Shown here: piece after piece, positions 23,566-31,104 of the stretch
Numbering within the stretch: the stretch's first letter is position 1
Layout: the number at the start of each line of letters is the position of its first letter
NCBI GenBank assembly: GCA_029227635.1
Contig: JAQYAH010000028.1
Span: forward strand, 1-45,967
Source of the DNA: Clostridiales bacterium
GTDB taxonomy: Bacteria > Bacillota > Clostridia > Lachnospirales > Lachnospiraceae
DNA length: 45,967 nucleotides
Direction of reading: 5' to 3'
Notes under the pieces: generated by a model
Database searches by the model: none
What the model saw: the letters and a program-made list of their open reading frames with translations, nothing else
What the model was told of the DNA's origin: nothing
Program-made: the position numbers and the translations under genes

Positions 23566-24776
23566 TGAAGAAGATTAAAGAACCCGGATTGGAATATTGT
23601 ATGGATCTTCGCATCACCCCTGCCAGAAGCTACAGGGACTTTGTCAATCAGCTGGCCAGGGTTGGCGGTCGGGAGAATGCGAATGCCATTGTGAACTATA
23701 TGAGTGATCGCAGTGCAAAGGAAAATAAGGGAGAGACCCCGGATTATTTCAGGTTTTATGAACTTAAGAACGTGACACCGGAGTTCAGCCTCACACTGTC
23801 CGGAGCCCTGGAAGGGGTATATATCAGAAATATGTGCAACTGGCTCGCAAAGCACAAGGAGTTTTTCGAGGGAACTGTGCTGGATGTGGGATGTGGCTGC
23901 GGAATCCTTTCCTGTTTCATCGCGAAGACTTTTCCGGAGGTGAAGGTGACCGGAGTCGATCTCTGTGAGAAGTCGGTCGTGAGTGCCAGAGCCTTAGCAG
24001 AACGACTTGGCCTTACAAATACGGAGTTTATCTGCGGGGAGGCCGAGAATACTGAGGGGACTTTTGACACAGTTCTCTCCTCCCAGGTGGCTCACGAGAC
24101 TTTTGGCTATTTCTCCCTCGGGGTGGATGTCCCTCTTGAGGAGTACGCCGAAGTGTGCAAGAATCAGACTCTTCGCTACGCAAAAAGCCTTTCAAATCTT
24201 GTGTCTGAGAATGGAAGAGTCATCTCCGTGGAGCGATTCGGTAATAACCCCCTGCTTCTTGGCTGGATAAGAGCCATAAGTGAGGCGGGACTTCGCATCG
24301 ATACAGAGAATTTCATGACTTTTGATTCTCCGGAGCTGGGGAACCCGGTGCAGTTCGTCCTCACCGTGAGCAGTAAGGGAGAACCCTACCCCAAGGAGGT
24401 GCTGGACCGTTTCTATGCCGTGGCCCTGGTGGGAGATCCGGCCTGGAATCAGAATCCGGTGAGCGGCTGGCTCGCCTCCCTGAAGCTCCACCTTATGAAA
24501 GGAGAGCTCATTGACGGTTACAACGGTTACAATATCTACGGCAAAAAAGTGATCAAGGTAGCTCTCTGGACCAACAAGCTGGACAAGAAGTCCATTCTCT
24601 GTGAGGCTCTGGTGGCCAACGAGGACCGCTACGACGTCTCCGATATCATGGCGGAATCCAAGGACAAGTGCCTTGAAACCATGCAAAAAGACCGGGAGAA
24701 CTTCCGGGCTCAGAACTTCACCATAAGGGATTTCAGGATCCTGGATGGCAAAGAGGTTGAGGATGGAACTATATAA
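23565..24776 (+). CDS. SAM-dependent methyltransferase, class I, with long flanking domains
   Basis: 403-residue protein. The Rossmann methyltransferase core lies at about residues 95-230, with motif I VLDVGCGCGILSC, the acidic end of strand 2 in VTGVDLCEKS and post-motif ICGEAENTEGTFD. It is flanked by about 95 N-terminal residues and about 170 C-terminal residues I do not recognise. The C-terminal part is beta-rich (YNGYNIYGKKVIKVALW). The substrate is unknown. It is coupled to the HAD gene upstream and converges with lrgB, the stops overlapping by 8 bp. Confidence 0.8.
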   Translation: MKKIKEPGLEYCMDLRITPARSYRDFVNQLARVGGRENANAIVNYMSDRSAKENKGETPDYFRFYELKNVTPEFSLTLSGALEGVYIRNMCNWLAKHKEFFEGTVLDVGCGCGILSCFIAKTFPEVKVTGVDLCEKSVVSARALAERLGLTNTEFICGEAENTEGTFDTVLSSQVAHETFGYFSLGVDVPLEEYAEVCKNQTLRYAKSLSNLVSENGRVISVERFGNNPLLLGWIRAISEAGLRIDTENFMTFDSPELGNPVQFVLTVSSKGEPYPKEVLDRFYAVALVGDPAWNQNPVSGWLASLKLHLMKGELIDGYNGYNIYGKKVIKVALWTNKLDKKSILCEALVANEDRYDVSDIMAESKDKCLETMQKDRENFRAQNFTIRDFRILDGKEVEDGTI

Positions 24777-25461
24777 AGTTTGCAAAAATTGAGACGCCTA
24801 TGACAGTGAGCAATCCGGCGACCACAACGGAGAGGCTGCTCATGGCGCCTTCCGTTTCTCCAAGTTCCATGGCTTTGCTGGTGCCGACAGCGTGGGCGGC
24901 GGTTCCAAGGGCTATTCCCTTGGCCACAGGCTCCTTGATTCTGAACAGCTTCAGAACTCCGGGGCCGATAACATTGCCCAGAACTCCGGTGATTATGATG
25001 ATGGCCACAGTCACAGACACATATCCCCCAAATTCCTCGGAAACTCCCATGCCGATGGCGGTGGTGATGGATTTGGGCAGGAAGGTGACATATTCTTTGT
25101 GGGAGAAATTAAAGATTAACGCCATTCCCAGTATACACGTAAGAGAGGTGATCACTCCGGAGATGATACCTGCAAGGATGGCCGCCACGTTCTTTTTCAG
25201 AATCTCAAACTGCTCGTAGAGGGGAATCCCAAGGCAGATGGTGGCGGGGGTCAGAAGGTAGCTCAGGTACTTCGCTCCGGCGTAGTAGCACTGATAGTCC
25301 ACCTTGGCGAGGCTGATTATGGCGGTGGTGAAGATGATGGACAAAAGCAGGGGGTTCAGAAATCCCCACTTGAATCTTTTCTTAAGTTCCACGCCGGCAA
25401 AATAGGTCATGAGGCTAACTGCCACTCCAAAAAAAGCTGCCTCTTCAAGAAAACTACTCAT
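24769..25461 (-). CDS. lrgB: LrgB/CidB-family membrane protein
   Basis: 230-residue membrane protein of the LrgB family, which with LrgA influences murein hydrolase activity, lysis and, in some bacteria, pyruvate or other three-carbon uptake. Family features are LTPATICLGIPLYEQFEILK, the FLPKSITTAIGMGVSEEFGG segment and GTAAHAVGTSKAMELGETEG. ATG 25461 follows AGGAGGTAAG; a longer reading from 25497 overlaps lrgA more and is less likely. It overlaps the lrgA end by 8 bp. No LytSR two-component system is nearby, so its control is unclear. Confidence 0.92.
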   Translation of the reverse strand: MSSFLEEAAFFGVAVSLMTYFAGVELKKRFKWGFLNPLLLSIIFTTAIISLAKVDYQCYYAGAKYLSYLLTPATICLGIPLYEQFEILKKNVAAILAGIISGVITSLTCILGMALIFNFSHKEYVTFLPKSITTAIGMGVSEEFGGYVSVTVAIIIITGVLGNVIGPGVLKLFRIKEPVAKGIALGTAAHAVGTSKAMELGETEGAMSSLSVVVAGLLTVIGVSIFANFI

Positions 25462-25822
25462 GGGTCTTACCTCCTTTTGCTCTCGATCGGATGACAAGCT
25501 GGGTCACCGCTCCGGATACGCCCATGACCAGGACGGTGGACACCACCACGGTGATGACATAATTCAGAAGCGAGGGGGCAATTAGGTCAAAGGTCTCCAC
25601 TATTCCTATCGCGGCGGGAATGAACATCACCGGCATGATCTCGATGAGAAAGCGGCCGGTCTCCCTGACCTTTTCCAAAGGCAAAAGCCCACTCTCCAAA
25701 AGTCCGAACAGAACTATAATTCCGTAGATGCTTGCGGGGATGGGGAGAGGTAATATTTCGTGAAGGATCTCACTCGCAAAGGAGATGAGCAAGATCCGGC
25801 AAAACTGAAGCAGGTATTTCAA
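25454..25822 (-). CDS. lrgA: LrgA/CidA-family holin-like protein
   Basis: 122-residue protein with four hydrophobic helices: FCRILLISFASEILHEIL, ASIYGIIVLFGLLESG, FLIEIMPVMFIPAAIGIV and YVITVVVSTVLVMGVSGAV. LPLPIPASIYG and the MPVMFIPAAIG helix are family signatures. It starts at TTG 25822 after AAAGGAT, since no ATG fits. With lrgB it forms a two-gene operon from its own promoter at 25864-25892. Confidence 0.9.
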   Translation of the reverse strand: MKYLLQFCRILLISFASEILHEILPLPIPASIYGIIVLFGLLESGLLPLEKVRETGRFLIEIMPVMFIPAAIGIVETFDLIAPSLLNYVITVVVSTVLVMGVSGAVTQLVIRSRAKGGKTHE

Positions 25823-25863
25823 AACAGATCCTTTCCATAGAGGTTATTAATGCAACATTGGAA

Positions 25864-25892
25864 ATTGTATTCTTTTGAAAAAGAAAATGCAA
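25864..25892 (-). promoter_or_regulatory. Promoter for lrgAB
   Basis: On the minus strand TTGCAT (25887-25892), 17 bp, TACAAT (25864-25869), about 40 bp before the lrgA start. It lies just past the terminator of the superoxide reductase gene. Confidence 0.6.
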
Positions 25893-25896
25893 GCAT

Positions 25897-25937
25897 AAAA
25901 GAAGCCATGAAAGAACAGCTGCTCTTTCATGGCTTCT
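25897..25937 (-). terminator. Terminator of rubredoxin-superoxide reductase transcript
   Basis: AGAAGCCATGAAAGA and TCTTTCATGGCTTCT form a perfect 15-bp stem (25900-25914 with 25923-25937), followed on the minus strand by TTTTATGC. It separates this operon from lrgAB. Confidence 0.88.
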
Positions 25938-25949
25938 GACAATTTGATA

Positions 25950-26327
25950 CTATTCAGCTTTCCAGAGGCTGTGAAGATTGCAGTATGCGTATACTGCCTC
26001 CACCTCATCGCCCTCGCAAAGTGCGAAAACTGCTTCGGGCTTGTCGCCGGGGTTTAATACCTTGCGCTGATTGCCCTGCTTTGTCTGAAGGGAGATCCAC
26101 TGAATGAAGTGCTCAGGAAGCATGGGGTGCTCAACTGAGCCAACGGAAACCTTGACCAGGTTGCCCTCAACAGTAAACACGGGAACGTGCTTCTCAACTG
26201 CTGCATCAGAAGTTCCGGGAATGATCTGGGTCATCTTCTCGCCGCAGCAGATTACAGGTACACCGGAATCGGCAACCATGGCAATGATATTGCCGCAATG
26301 CTTACAAACGAAGAATTTCTGTTCCAT
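25950..26327 (-). CDS. Superoxide reductase (desulfoferrodoxin)
   Basis: 125-residue oxygen-defence enzyme that reduces superoxide to peroxide with electrons from rubredoxin. The N-terminal desulforedoxin site (CKHCGN and CCGEKM, four cysteines) is intact, making it the two-iron form. The catalytic iron ligands are seen in EKHVPV (the conserved Glu and Lys plus a His), VGSVEHPM, EHFIQW and the C-terminal YCNLHSLWK (Cys and His). The Gly of the common CNLHGLW is Ser here, outside the ligands. Rubredoxin, its usual electron donor, is encoded 10 bp upstream. Confidence 0.95.
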   Translation of the reverse strand: MEQKFFVCKHCGNIIAMVADSGVPVICCGEKMTQIIPGTSDAAVEKHVPVFTVEGNLVKVSVGSVEHPMLPEHFIQWISLQTKQGNQRKVLNPGDKPEAVFALCEGDEVEAVYAYCNLHSLWKAE

Positions 26328-26337
26328 AACTTACCTC

Positions 26338-26496
26338 CTATGCCTCGGAGAAGGAATCCTTGCCAACGCCGCAAAGAGGGCAAGCGAAATCGTCGGGAAG
26401 GTCCTCGAATTTGGTACCGGGAGCGATGCCGTTATCAGGATCGCCTAAAGCTTCATCATATTCCCAACCACAAACGTCACATACGTATTTGCTCAT
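26338..26496 (-). CDS. Rubredoxin
   Basis: 52-residue single-iron electron carrier. Both cysteine pairs are present: [11 protein letters not shown] and CPLCGVGK, with conserved [20 protein letters not shown] between them. It most likely donates electrons to the superoxide reductase encoded next and perhaps to peroxidases. An AAGGAAG site precedes the ATG. A good promoter lies 45 bp upstream at 26541-26569, so this pair can be expressed independently of the dehydrogenase gene ahead of it. Confidence 0.96.
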   Translation of the reverse strand: MSKYVCDVCGWEYDEALGDPDNGIAPGTKFEDLPDDFACPLCGVGKDSFSEA

Positions 26497-26540
26497 AATC
26501 AATACTTCCTTTCGTAGAATAGTTGTATTTGTGTTAGTAC

Positions 26541-26569
26541 ATTTTAACTCTCATAAAAAGAAATGACAA
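26541..26569 (-). promoter_or_regulatory. Promoter for rubredoxin-superoxide reductase
   Basis: Minus strand TTGTCA (26564-26569), 17 bp, TAAAAT (26541-26546). It starts within 5 bp of the preceding gene's stop. No PerR-type box is obvious. Confidence 0.65.
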
Positions 26570-26573
26570 TTAC

Positions 26574-27623
26574 TTATTTCGACTCAAAGCTTTCCCAGGT
26601 AAATTTTTTCCAGGGGATGTTCACCTTTTCTCCTTTGAGGATCTCATCGATGTGCATGAGGAGGGGGAAATCTGCGAGATCAAGTCTTCCTCGGGCAGCC
26701 AGATTTCTAACCGCCCTTGAGGTACGCTCCGCAATGACAATGGATTCCAATGTCACACCGGCAAGCTCATCCAGGGCTTCCTTGATGGTGAGACCTCTTC
26801 CAAGGAGCGTTCCGATCTTACGGGTGCGGCCGCCATATACGGTCACATAGAGGTCGCCGGCACCGTGAATCATATTCTCGGGGCGTCCTCCAACAAGTTC
26901 CACAAGTTTTGTCATCTCCTTGATACTCTGTCCGAAGATTGCAGCCTGAGAGTTGTAGTGAATAGCACCGATGCGGCCGTCTCTCTTCTCTGCAAGACCC
27001 ACCGCCAGGGTGATGCCCAGGGCATAGGCATTTTTTAAGGCTACAGCACACTCCACGCCGGTCACATCATCGGAGAGGGAGATGTGATAGTAATCTGTCT
27101 CCAAAAGTCCCTTGATGAATCTGAGGGTTTCAGCATCCTCACCGCAAAAGACCACGTGGCTGTCGTCATGATCCGCCAGCTCATAGCTTGTGCAGGGACC
27201 GCCGATGGCGTTGAGATTGAGCTTCTTTCCCGCGGGAACATGCTCAGAAAAAATATAGGGATAAGGAACCATTGTGCCGTCAGGGCGATCTACCATTCCT
27301 TTGGTGACGGTGATGATGGGAGTCTTCTCCGGAAGGATGGGAATGATCTCGTTGCAGAACCAATCCAGGCCAAAGCTTGAAACACCTCCCACAATGAGAT
27401 CTGCCCCCTCAAGAGCCTCATTGAGTTCCTCGATCTGATAGTATCGGATGCCGTCATGAAGGGTGCGCTTTAAGGTGATGTGATAGTTGTCTTTCCTAAG
27501 TCCCTCAATGATCTCCCTGTCAAGAGGTGAGCCTACAAGGCGAACCTCATGGCCATTCTCAAAAGCAGGGAAAGTGATAGCCGAGGCCATCTGGCCGGCA
27601 CAGATAAATGTAATGGTACTCAT
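26574..27623 (-). CDS. Glycerol-3-phosphate dehydrogenase homologue (GpsA family)
   Basis: 349-residue NAD(P)-dependent dehydrogenase of the GpsA family, which makes sn-glycerol 3-phosphate for phospholipids. The N-terminal Rossmann loop reads ITFICAGQMASAITFPAF, a departure from the usual GxGxxG (first Gly is Cys-Ala). TVTKGM and the catalytic-lysine region GVECAVALKNAYALG are present, as are GAGDLYVT and GRTRKIGTLLGRG. The unusual nucleotide loop and slightly greater length suggest a paralogue rather than the main GpsA. An AGGAGAA site precedes the ATG. A promoter at 27776-27804 and a hairpin lie upstream. Confidence 0.82.
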   Translation of the reverse strand: MSTITFICAGQMASAITFPAFENGHEVRLVGSPLDREIIEGLRKDNYHITLKRTLHDGIRYYQIEELNEALEGADLIVGGVSSFGLDWFCNEIIPILPEKTPIITVTKGMVDRPDGTMVPYPYIFSEHVPAGKKLNLNAIGGPCTSYELADHDDSHVVFCGEDAETLRFIKGLLETDYYHISLSDDVTGVECAVALKNAYALGITLAVGLAEKRDGRIGAIHYNSQAAIFGQSIKEMTKLVELVGGRPENMIHGAGDLYVTVYGGRTRKIGTLLGRGLTIKEALDELAGVTLESIVIAERTSRAVRNLAARGRLDLADFPLLMHIDEILKGEKVNIPWKKFTWESFESK

Positions 27624-27725
27624 AAAAATATTCTCCTTTTTCTCAGCTGAAAAAACGGGTTGCTGAACGGGTTCATTATAACAAGACAGTCTTTTTTGTC
27701 AATGGGGGCGAAATATGGACAACAA

Positions 27726-27755
27726 AAAGACACCTCCGCAAGCGGAGGTGTCTTT
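27726..27755 (-). terminator. Terminator after the esterase gene, also inside a possible leader
   Basis: AAAGACACCTCCGC pairs with GCGGAGGTGTCTTT (14 bp, two-base loop), followed on the minus strand by further T residues (TTTTTGTTG). It lies about 140 bp past the esterase stop, but also about 15 bp downstream of the promoter at 27776-27804, so it could attenuate the dehydrogenase transcript. Confidence 0.85.
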
Positions 27756-27775
27756 CAGGTTTAATTTTGAGGGGG

Positions 27776-27804
27776 GATATAGTACTTTTCTTTCAACCTG
27801 TAAA
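27776..27804 (-). promoter_or_regulatory. Promoter ahead of the GpsA homologue
   Basis: Minus strand TTTACA (27799-27804), 17 bp, TATATC (27776-27781). The start point near 27769 would give a leader of about 145 nt that contains the terminator hairpin. Confidence 0.5.
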
Positions 27805-27893
27805 CATAATACCACGCAAAACTTAACTCCCAATATAAATGGTCTAAAAAGAAAAGAAACAAATCTAAAACAAAAATAAACAATCTTACAAAA

Positions 27894-28733
27894 CTATTTT
27901 ATGGGGGCTACGTTTCCGCTGAACACCCCTGGATTTGACTCCCCAAGCTTCAGCCAGGCTATGGCTTCTTTTATGTGGTCGTTCCAGAAGGTGAAAGTAT
28001 GTGCTCCCGGATCCGCGTGCCAGTCCACCTTAAATCCCAGGTCCACAAGAAGGTTTTTGTAGGTCAGATTGCCCTCAAAGAGGCTGTCCTCGGTGCCGCA
28101 GGCCATGTAGATCTCCGGCTTGTCGGGATAATCTTTCAGCTGCCTTGCCAGGTACTCATAGTCGTCCTTGGAGTTCTCGTAATCCGCCACATCCTTAAGT
28201 CCGAACATGGAGCGGTACTGGCTCTCGGTAAAAAGACCCTCCTGAGCTTTGGGACTGTTGAGAATCTGGCTCTTAATGGTAGCCGTGGAAAAAGCTATGA
28301 CTTTACTGAACACCTCGGGGTGACGGAAGGCATTGACAAAAGCTCCAAAGCCGCCCATGGAAAGGCCCCCTATATACCGATCCTCCCTTTTTCTTGAGAC
28401 GTTGAAGGTCTCCTCGATTGTGCTCACCAGCTCTTCACTGATAAACTTTCCCCAGGGCTCCCCGGTGATGTCGGAGTCGCAGTAGAACTTGTTTTCCCCG
28501 TAGGGCATTACCACGCAGAGGCTGTACTCCTTGGCATACTCATATACCCGGGTGAAAGTAGTCCAGTCAGTGTGGTCCCCGTAGGCTCCGTGAAGAAGAT
28601 AAAGGGTTTTGTAGGGGCCTTTGGGAGGAATGGGCATACCGGGAAAACAGCGTTTGTCCGCATATATAGCCACGTTTACCGGAACCGGCCGCCGAAGAAT
28701 GTTAGAAAAGAGCTGAATAGTCATTAATGCCAT
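27894..28733 (-). CDS. Alpha/beta-hydrolase esterase (esterase D / tributyrin esterase type)
   Basis: 279-residue cytosolic serine esterase. The nucleophile elbow is GLSMGG (Ser near residue 124), the acid is probably Asp in CGTEDSLFEG, and the histidine is in DPGAHTFTFW. The oxyanion-forming TLYLLHGAYGDHTDW is at about 43-57. The layout matches short-chain esterases such as tributyrin esterase, S-formylglutathione hydrolase and feruloyl esterase. In plant-fibre fermenters such enzymes often deacetylate or deferuloylate xylan fragments, but the substrate cannot be read here. Its own promoter lies at 28758-28786; it is monocistronic. Confidence 0.9.
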   Translation of the reverse strand: MALMTIQLFSNILRRPVPVNVAIYADKRCFPGMPIPPKGPYKTLYLLHGAYGDHTDWTTFTRVYEYAKEYSLCVVMPYGENKFYCDSDITGEPWGKFISEELVSTIEETFNVSRKREDRYIGGLSMGGFGAFVNAFRHPEVFSKVIAFSTATIKSQILNSPKAQEGLFTESQYRSMFGLKDVADYENSKDDYEYLARQLKDYPDKPEIYMACGTEDSLFEGNLTYKNLLVDLGFKVDWHADPGAHTFTFWNDHIKEAIAWLKLGESNPGVFSGNVAPIK

Positions 28734-28757
28734 AGCAGTGATCCCCTTTTTCTTTTG

Positions 28758-28786
28758 AATTTATCATTTTGATCCGGGGATGTAAA
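28758..28786 (-). promoter_or_regulatory. Promoter for the esterase gene
   Basis: Minus strand TTTACA (28781-28786), 17 bp, TAAATT (28758-28763), 25 bp before the ATG. Confidence 0.5.
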
Positions 28787-28796
28787 GCCGGCGGGG

Positions 28797-28826
28797 TTGT
28801 TTTTGCCGTAAGGCCAATGATATACT
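28797..28826 (+). promoter_or_regulatory. Promoter for rpiB
   Basis: TTGTTT (28797-28802), 18 bp, TATACT (28821-28826), 65 bp upstream of the rpiB ATG and back-to-back with the esterase promoter. Confidence 0.5.
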
Positions 28827-28890
28827 CATGTAGGACGACAAAAGGGAGAATCCTTTAGGACTACAGGTTGATTTTACGGAGGGAATACAG

Positions 28891-29343
28891 ATGAAAGTCG
28901 GTTTTGGATGCGATCATGCAGCAGTTGAACTTAAGAATGCACTTCTTGAGCACCTTAAGGAGAGAGGTTATGAGTGTGTGGATTTCGGATCTTATGCTCC
29001 GGAAGACAAGGTTGACTATCCGGTTATCGGACAGAAGGTAGGAGAGGCTCTTGTAGCCGGAGAGATCGACAAGGGTGTCCTGGTTTGCGGAACCGGAATC
29101 GGAATCTCCATCTCAGCAAACAAGGTTCCCGGAGTTCGAGCAGCTGTTTGTTCCGAGCCCTACTCTGCAAAGCTCACTGCCATGCACAACGATGCCAACA
29201 TCATTGCCATGGGAGCCAGAGTTGTGGGAGTTGAGCTGGCTAAGATGATCGTGGACTCCTTCTTCGATGCAGAGTTCGAGGGAGGCCGTCACCAGAGAAG
29301 AGTTGACCTCATCAAGGACATTGAGGCTAAGTACAGCAAATAG
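28891..29343 (+). CDS. rpiB: Ribose-5-phosphate isomerase B
   Basis: Interconverts ribose 5-phosphate and ribulose 5-phosphate in the pentose phosphate pathway. It has the family N terminus (GFGCDHAAVELKN), the catalytic-cysteine loop KGVLVCGTGIGISISANK, EPYSAKL, HNDANIIAMGARVVG and the C-terminal GGRHQRRVDLI. The 150-residue length is normal. Related LacAB and allose-phosphate isomerases share this fold, but the intact catalytic loop and the lack of sugar-operon neighbours favour RpiB. GGAGGGA precedes the ATG. Confidence 0.94.
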   Translation: MKVGFGCDHAAVELKNALLEHLKERGYECVDFGSYAPEDKVDYPVIGQKVGEALVAGEIDKGVLVCGTGIGISISANKVPGVRAAVCSEPYSAKLTAMHNDANIIAMGARVVGVELAKMIVDSFFDAEFEGGRHQRRVDLIKDIEAKYSK

Positions 29344-29349
29344 TATCCG

Positions 29350-29383
29350 AAGCCTTCGGCCGAATTACCCCGGTCGGAGGCTT
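29350..29383 (+). terminator. Hairpin between rpiB and the NUDIX gene
   Basis: AAGCCTTCGGCCG (29350-29362) pairs over 13 bp (two G-T) with CGGTCGGAGGCTT (29371-29383). It is followed by AAAAATTTATT rather than a T run, so termination would be partial and read-through into the next gene is likely. Confidence 0.5.
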
Positions 29384-29416
29384 AAAAATTTATTAAATTC
29401 AGTAAAAGAGGAAGTT

Positions 29417-29962
29417 ATGGTTTTTGAAGATCTGAGAGAAGAACATTTCTCCACCGAGGAGATATATAAAGGAAAGATCATGAACGTGATAAAGGACACG
29501 GTGATTCTTCCCAACGGGAAAAAGTCCACCAGAGAGATGATCCGCCACGTGGGGGCTGTGGGTATCGTTCCGGTCACCGAAGACAACAAGGTGGTGATGG
29601 AGCGGCAATTCAGATATCCTGTTGATCAGGTTATTACGGAGATTCCTGCGGGAAAACTTGACTCCAAAGAGGAGGACAGACTTGCGGCGGCCAAAAGGGA
29701 ACTTCTTGAGGAAACTGGGATCACCGCAGATGAGTGGATCGATCTGGGAGTCTATTACCCTGCTGCAGCCTACACAGACGAGAAGATCACCTTGTATCTC
29801 GCAAAAGGGCTGCATTTCGGAGAACAAAAGCTGGATCCCGACGAATTTCTCAACACCGAACTGATTCCTTTAAATGATCTGGTGGAGAAAGTTCTTGCCG
29901 GCGAGATCACCGACGGCAAGACCCAGGTGGCTCTCCTGAAAGCAGCCGCAAAATTACTATAA
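29417..29962 (+). CDS. NUDIX hydrolase, ADP-ribose pyrophosphatase type
   Basis: 181-residue enzyme that probably splits ADP-ribose to AMP and ribose 5-phosphate. The NUDIX box is AAKRELLEETGI, preceded by IPAGKLDSKEED as in ADP-ribose pyrophosphatases, and VYYPAAAYTDEKI about 16 residues later is the usual downstream Pro/Ala-rich signature. The protein starts at ATG 29417 after AGAGGAAG; a longer in-frame reading overlaps rpiB and is rejected. Placement next to rpiB is sensible because its product, ribose 5-phosphate, is the RpiB substrate. It converges with glcK with 3 bp between stops. Confidence 0.93.
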   Translation: MVFEDLREEHFSTEEIYKGKIMNVIKDTVILPNGKKSTREMIRHVGAVGIVPVTEDNKVVMERQFRYPVDQVITEIPAGKLDSKEEDRLAAAKRELLEETGITADEWIDLGVYYPAAAYTDEKITLYLAKGLHFGEQKLDPDEFLNTELIPLNDLVEKVLAGEITDGKTQVALLKAAAKLL

Positions 29963-29965
29963 TAT

Positions 29966-30904
29966 CTATTTGAGGATCATGTGAACGGCGCCGTATATTC
30001 CGGCGTCGTTTTCCAGTTTGGCAAGGGCAAACTCTGTGTCCTCGGCAAAAGGAAATGCATATTCCCGGTAATGTTTCCGAATCCGGTCAAGAAGGAAATC
30101 TCCGGCCTTTGACATACCTCCTCCGATCACGAAAATATCCGGATCACAGACACAGGAGACTGTGGCAAAAGCCTTGCCGAGAAGTTTTGTGGTGTTGTCG
30201 AAAACTTCCAGAGCTATCGGATCCCCGTCCCTGGCACTGTCAATGACATCTTTGCAGGTGAGCTCTTCAAATTCCCTGAGGACGGAAGGGGTGCTGGTTG
30301 AAGACAGGGCTTTTATCGCCTGTCGGACTATACCGTTTGCGGAAGCATAGCGCTCAAGACAGCCGGATTTTCCGCAGCCACAGATGTCCTCGTTTGGCTC
30401 CGCTACCTTGATGTGACCGATTTCTCCGGCAGCTCCGTTGCATCCCGGGATTAGTTTTCCGTCAATGATGATGCCGCTGCCAATACCGGTGCCGATGGTG
30501 GTAAAAACAATACTGTTGTAACCCTTGCCGCCGCCGTTAAAATACTCTCCGAGCGCGGCAGCGTTGGCATCGTTGGCCAGTTTTACAGTAAAGCCGGTGA
30601 GGGCGCCAAGTTCATCGGAAACTGGGCCTCCCCAGTTGTTTAAGTTGGCACATCTGAGGACATAATTGTCATTGAGAACAGCTCCGGGAACTCCCATGCC
30701 GATGCCCACCACTTCGAAAGGGGCGATGCCTCTTCCCACCATCATTTCATCCACCGCCCGGGCAATGTTGGGTAGGATAGCCTCTCCCTGATCCTTTGTG
30801 TCTGTGGGGAATTCAACCTTCTTAACCAGGGTTCCGTCTACAGTAAACAATCCGATTTTCGTGGTGGTGCCGCCGAGATCGACACCGAAAGCATGTGTTT
30901 TCAT
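29966..30904 (-). CDS. glcK: ROK-family glucokinase
   Basis: 312-residue sugar kinase that phosphorylates glucose with ATP for glycolysis. The phosphate-1 loop is FGVDLGGTTTKIG. The sugar site shows LANDANAAALGE with catalytic Asp, followed by GTGIGSGIIIDG and GAAGEIGHIKV. The ROK zinc motif is CGCGKSGCLE. The adenosine motif is FVIGGGMSKAG. The absence of an N-terminal DNA-binding domain makes it a kinase rather than a NagC-type regulator. Length and motifs fit Gram-positive GlcK well; other hexoses remain possible. Confidence 0.92.
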   Translation of the reverse strand: MKTHAFGVDLGGTTTKIGLFTVDGTLVKKVEFPTDTKDQGEAILPNIARAVDEMMVGRGIAPFEVVGIGMGVPGAVLNDNYVLRCANLNNWGGPVSDELGALTGFTVKLANDANAAALGEYFNGGGKGYNSIVFTTIGTGIGSGIIIDGKLIPGCNGAAGEIGHIKVAEPNEDICGCGKSGCLERYASANGIVRQAIKALSSTSTPSVLREFEELTCKDVIDSARDGDPIALEVFDNTTKLLGKAFATVSCVCDPDIFVIGGGMSKAGDFLLDRIRKHYREYAFPFAEDTEFALAKLENDAGIYGAVHMILK

Positions 30905-30948
30905 AAGGTGATCCTCATTGCTGAAAAATCTGAATTACAATTTGTTTT

Positions 30949-30978
30949 ATTATAGTTTATTCAGCGGTTTTTTGTCGA
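30949..30978 (-). promoter_or_regulatory. Promoter for glcK
   Basis: Minus strand TCGACA (30973-30978), 18 bp, TATAAT (30949-30954), 45 bp before the ATG. Confidence 0.5.
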
Positions 30979-31020
30979 GAACGGAATTGAAGAATGTGAA
31001 GTTTTCAGAGCCTTTTGGGG

Positions 31021-31049
31021 TTTACTTAAATTGGGTTATGAATTATAAT
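31021..31049 (+). promoter_or_regulatory. Promoter for the amino-acid ABC importer
   Basis: TTTACT (31021-31026), 17 bp, TATAAT (31044-31049), 56 bp before the permease ATG. No T-box or amino-acid riboswitch is visible in the leader. Confidence 0.65.
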
Positions 31050-31104
31050 AAGATGCTGAATGTAAATTTGAATATTTATTCATCACAATAAGAGGAATGT
31101 AATT

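Noticed and set aside
29267-29416. Longer NUDIX protein starting inside rpiB
   Set aside because: No ribosome site; the hairpin between the genes would be inside the coding sequence, while ATG 29417 has AGAGGAAG.
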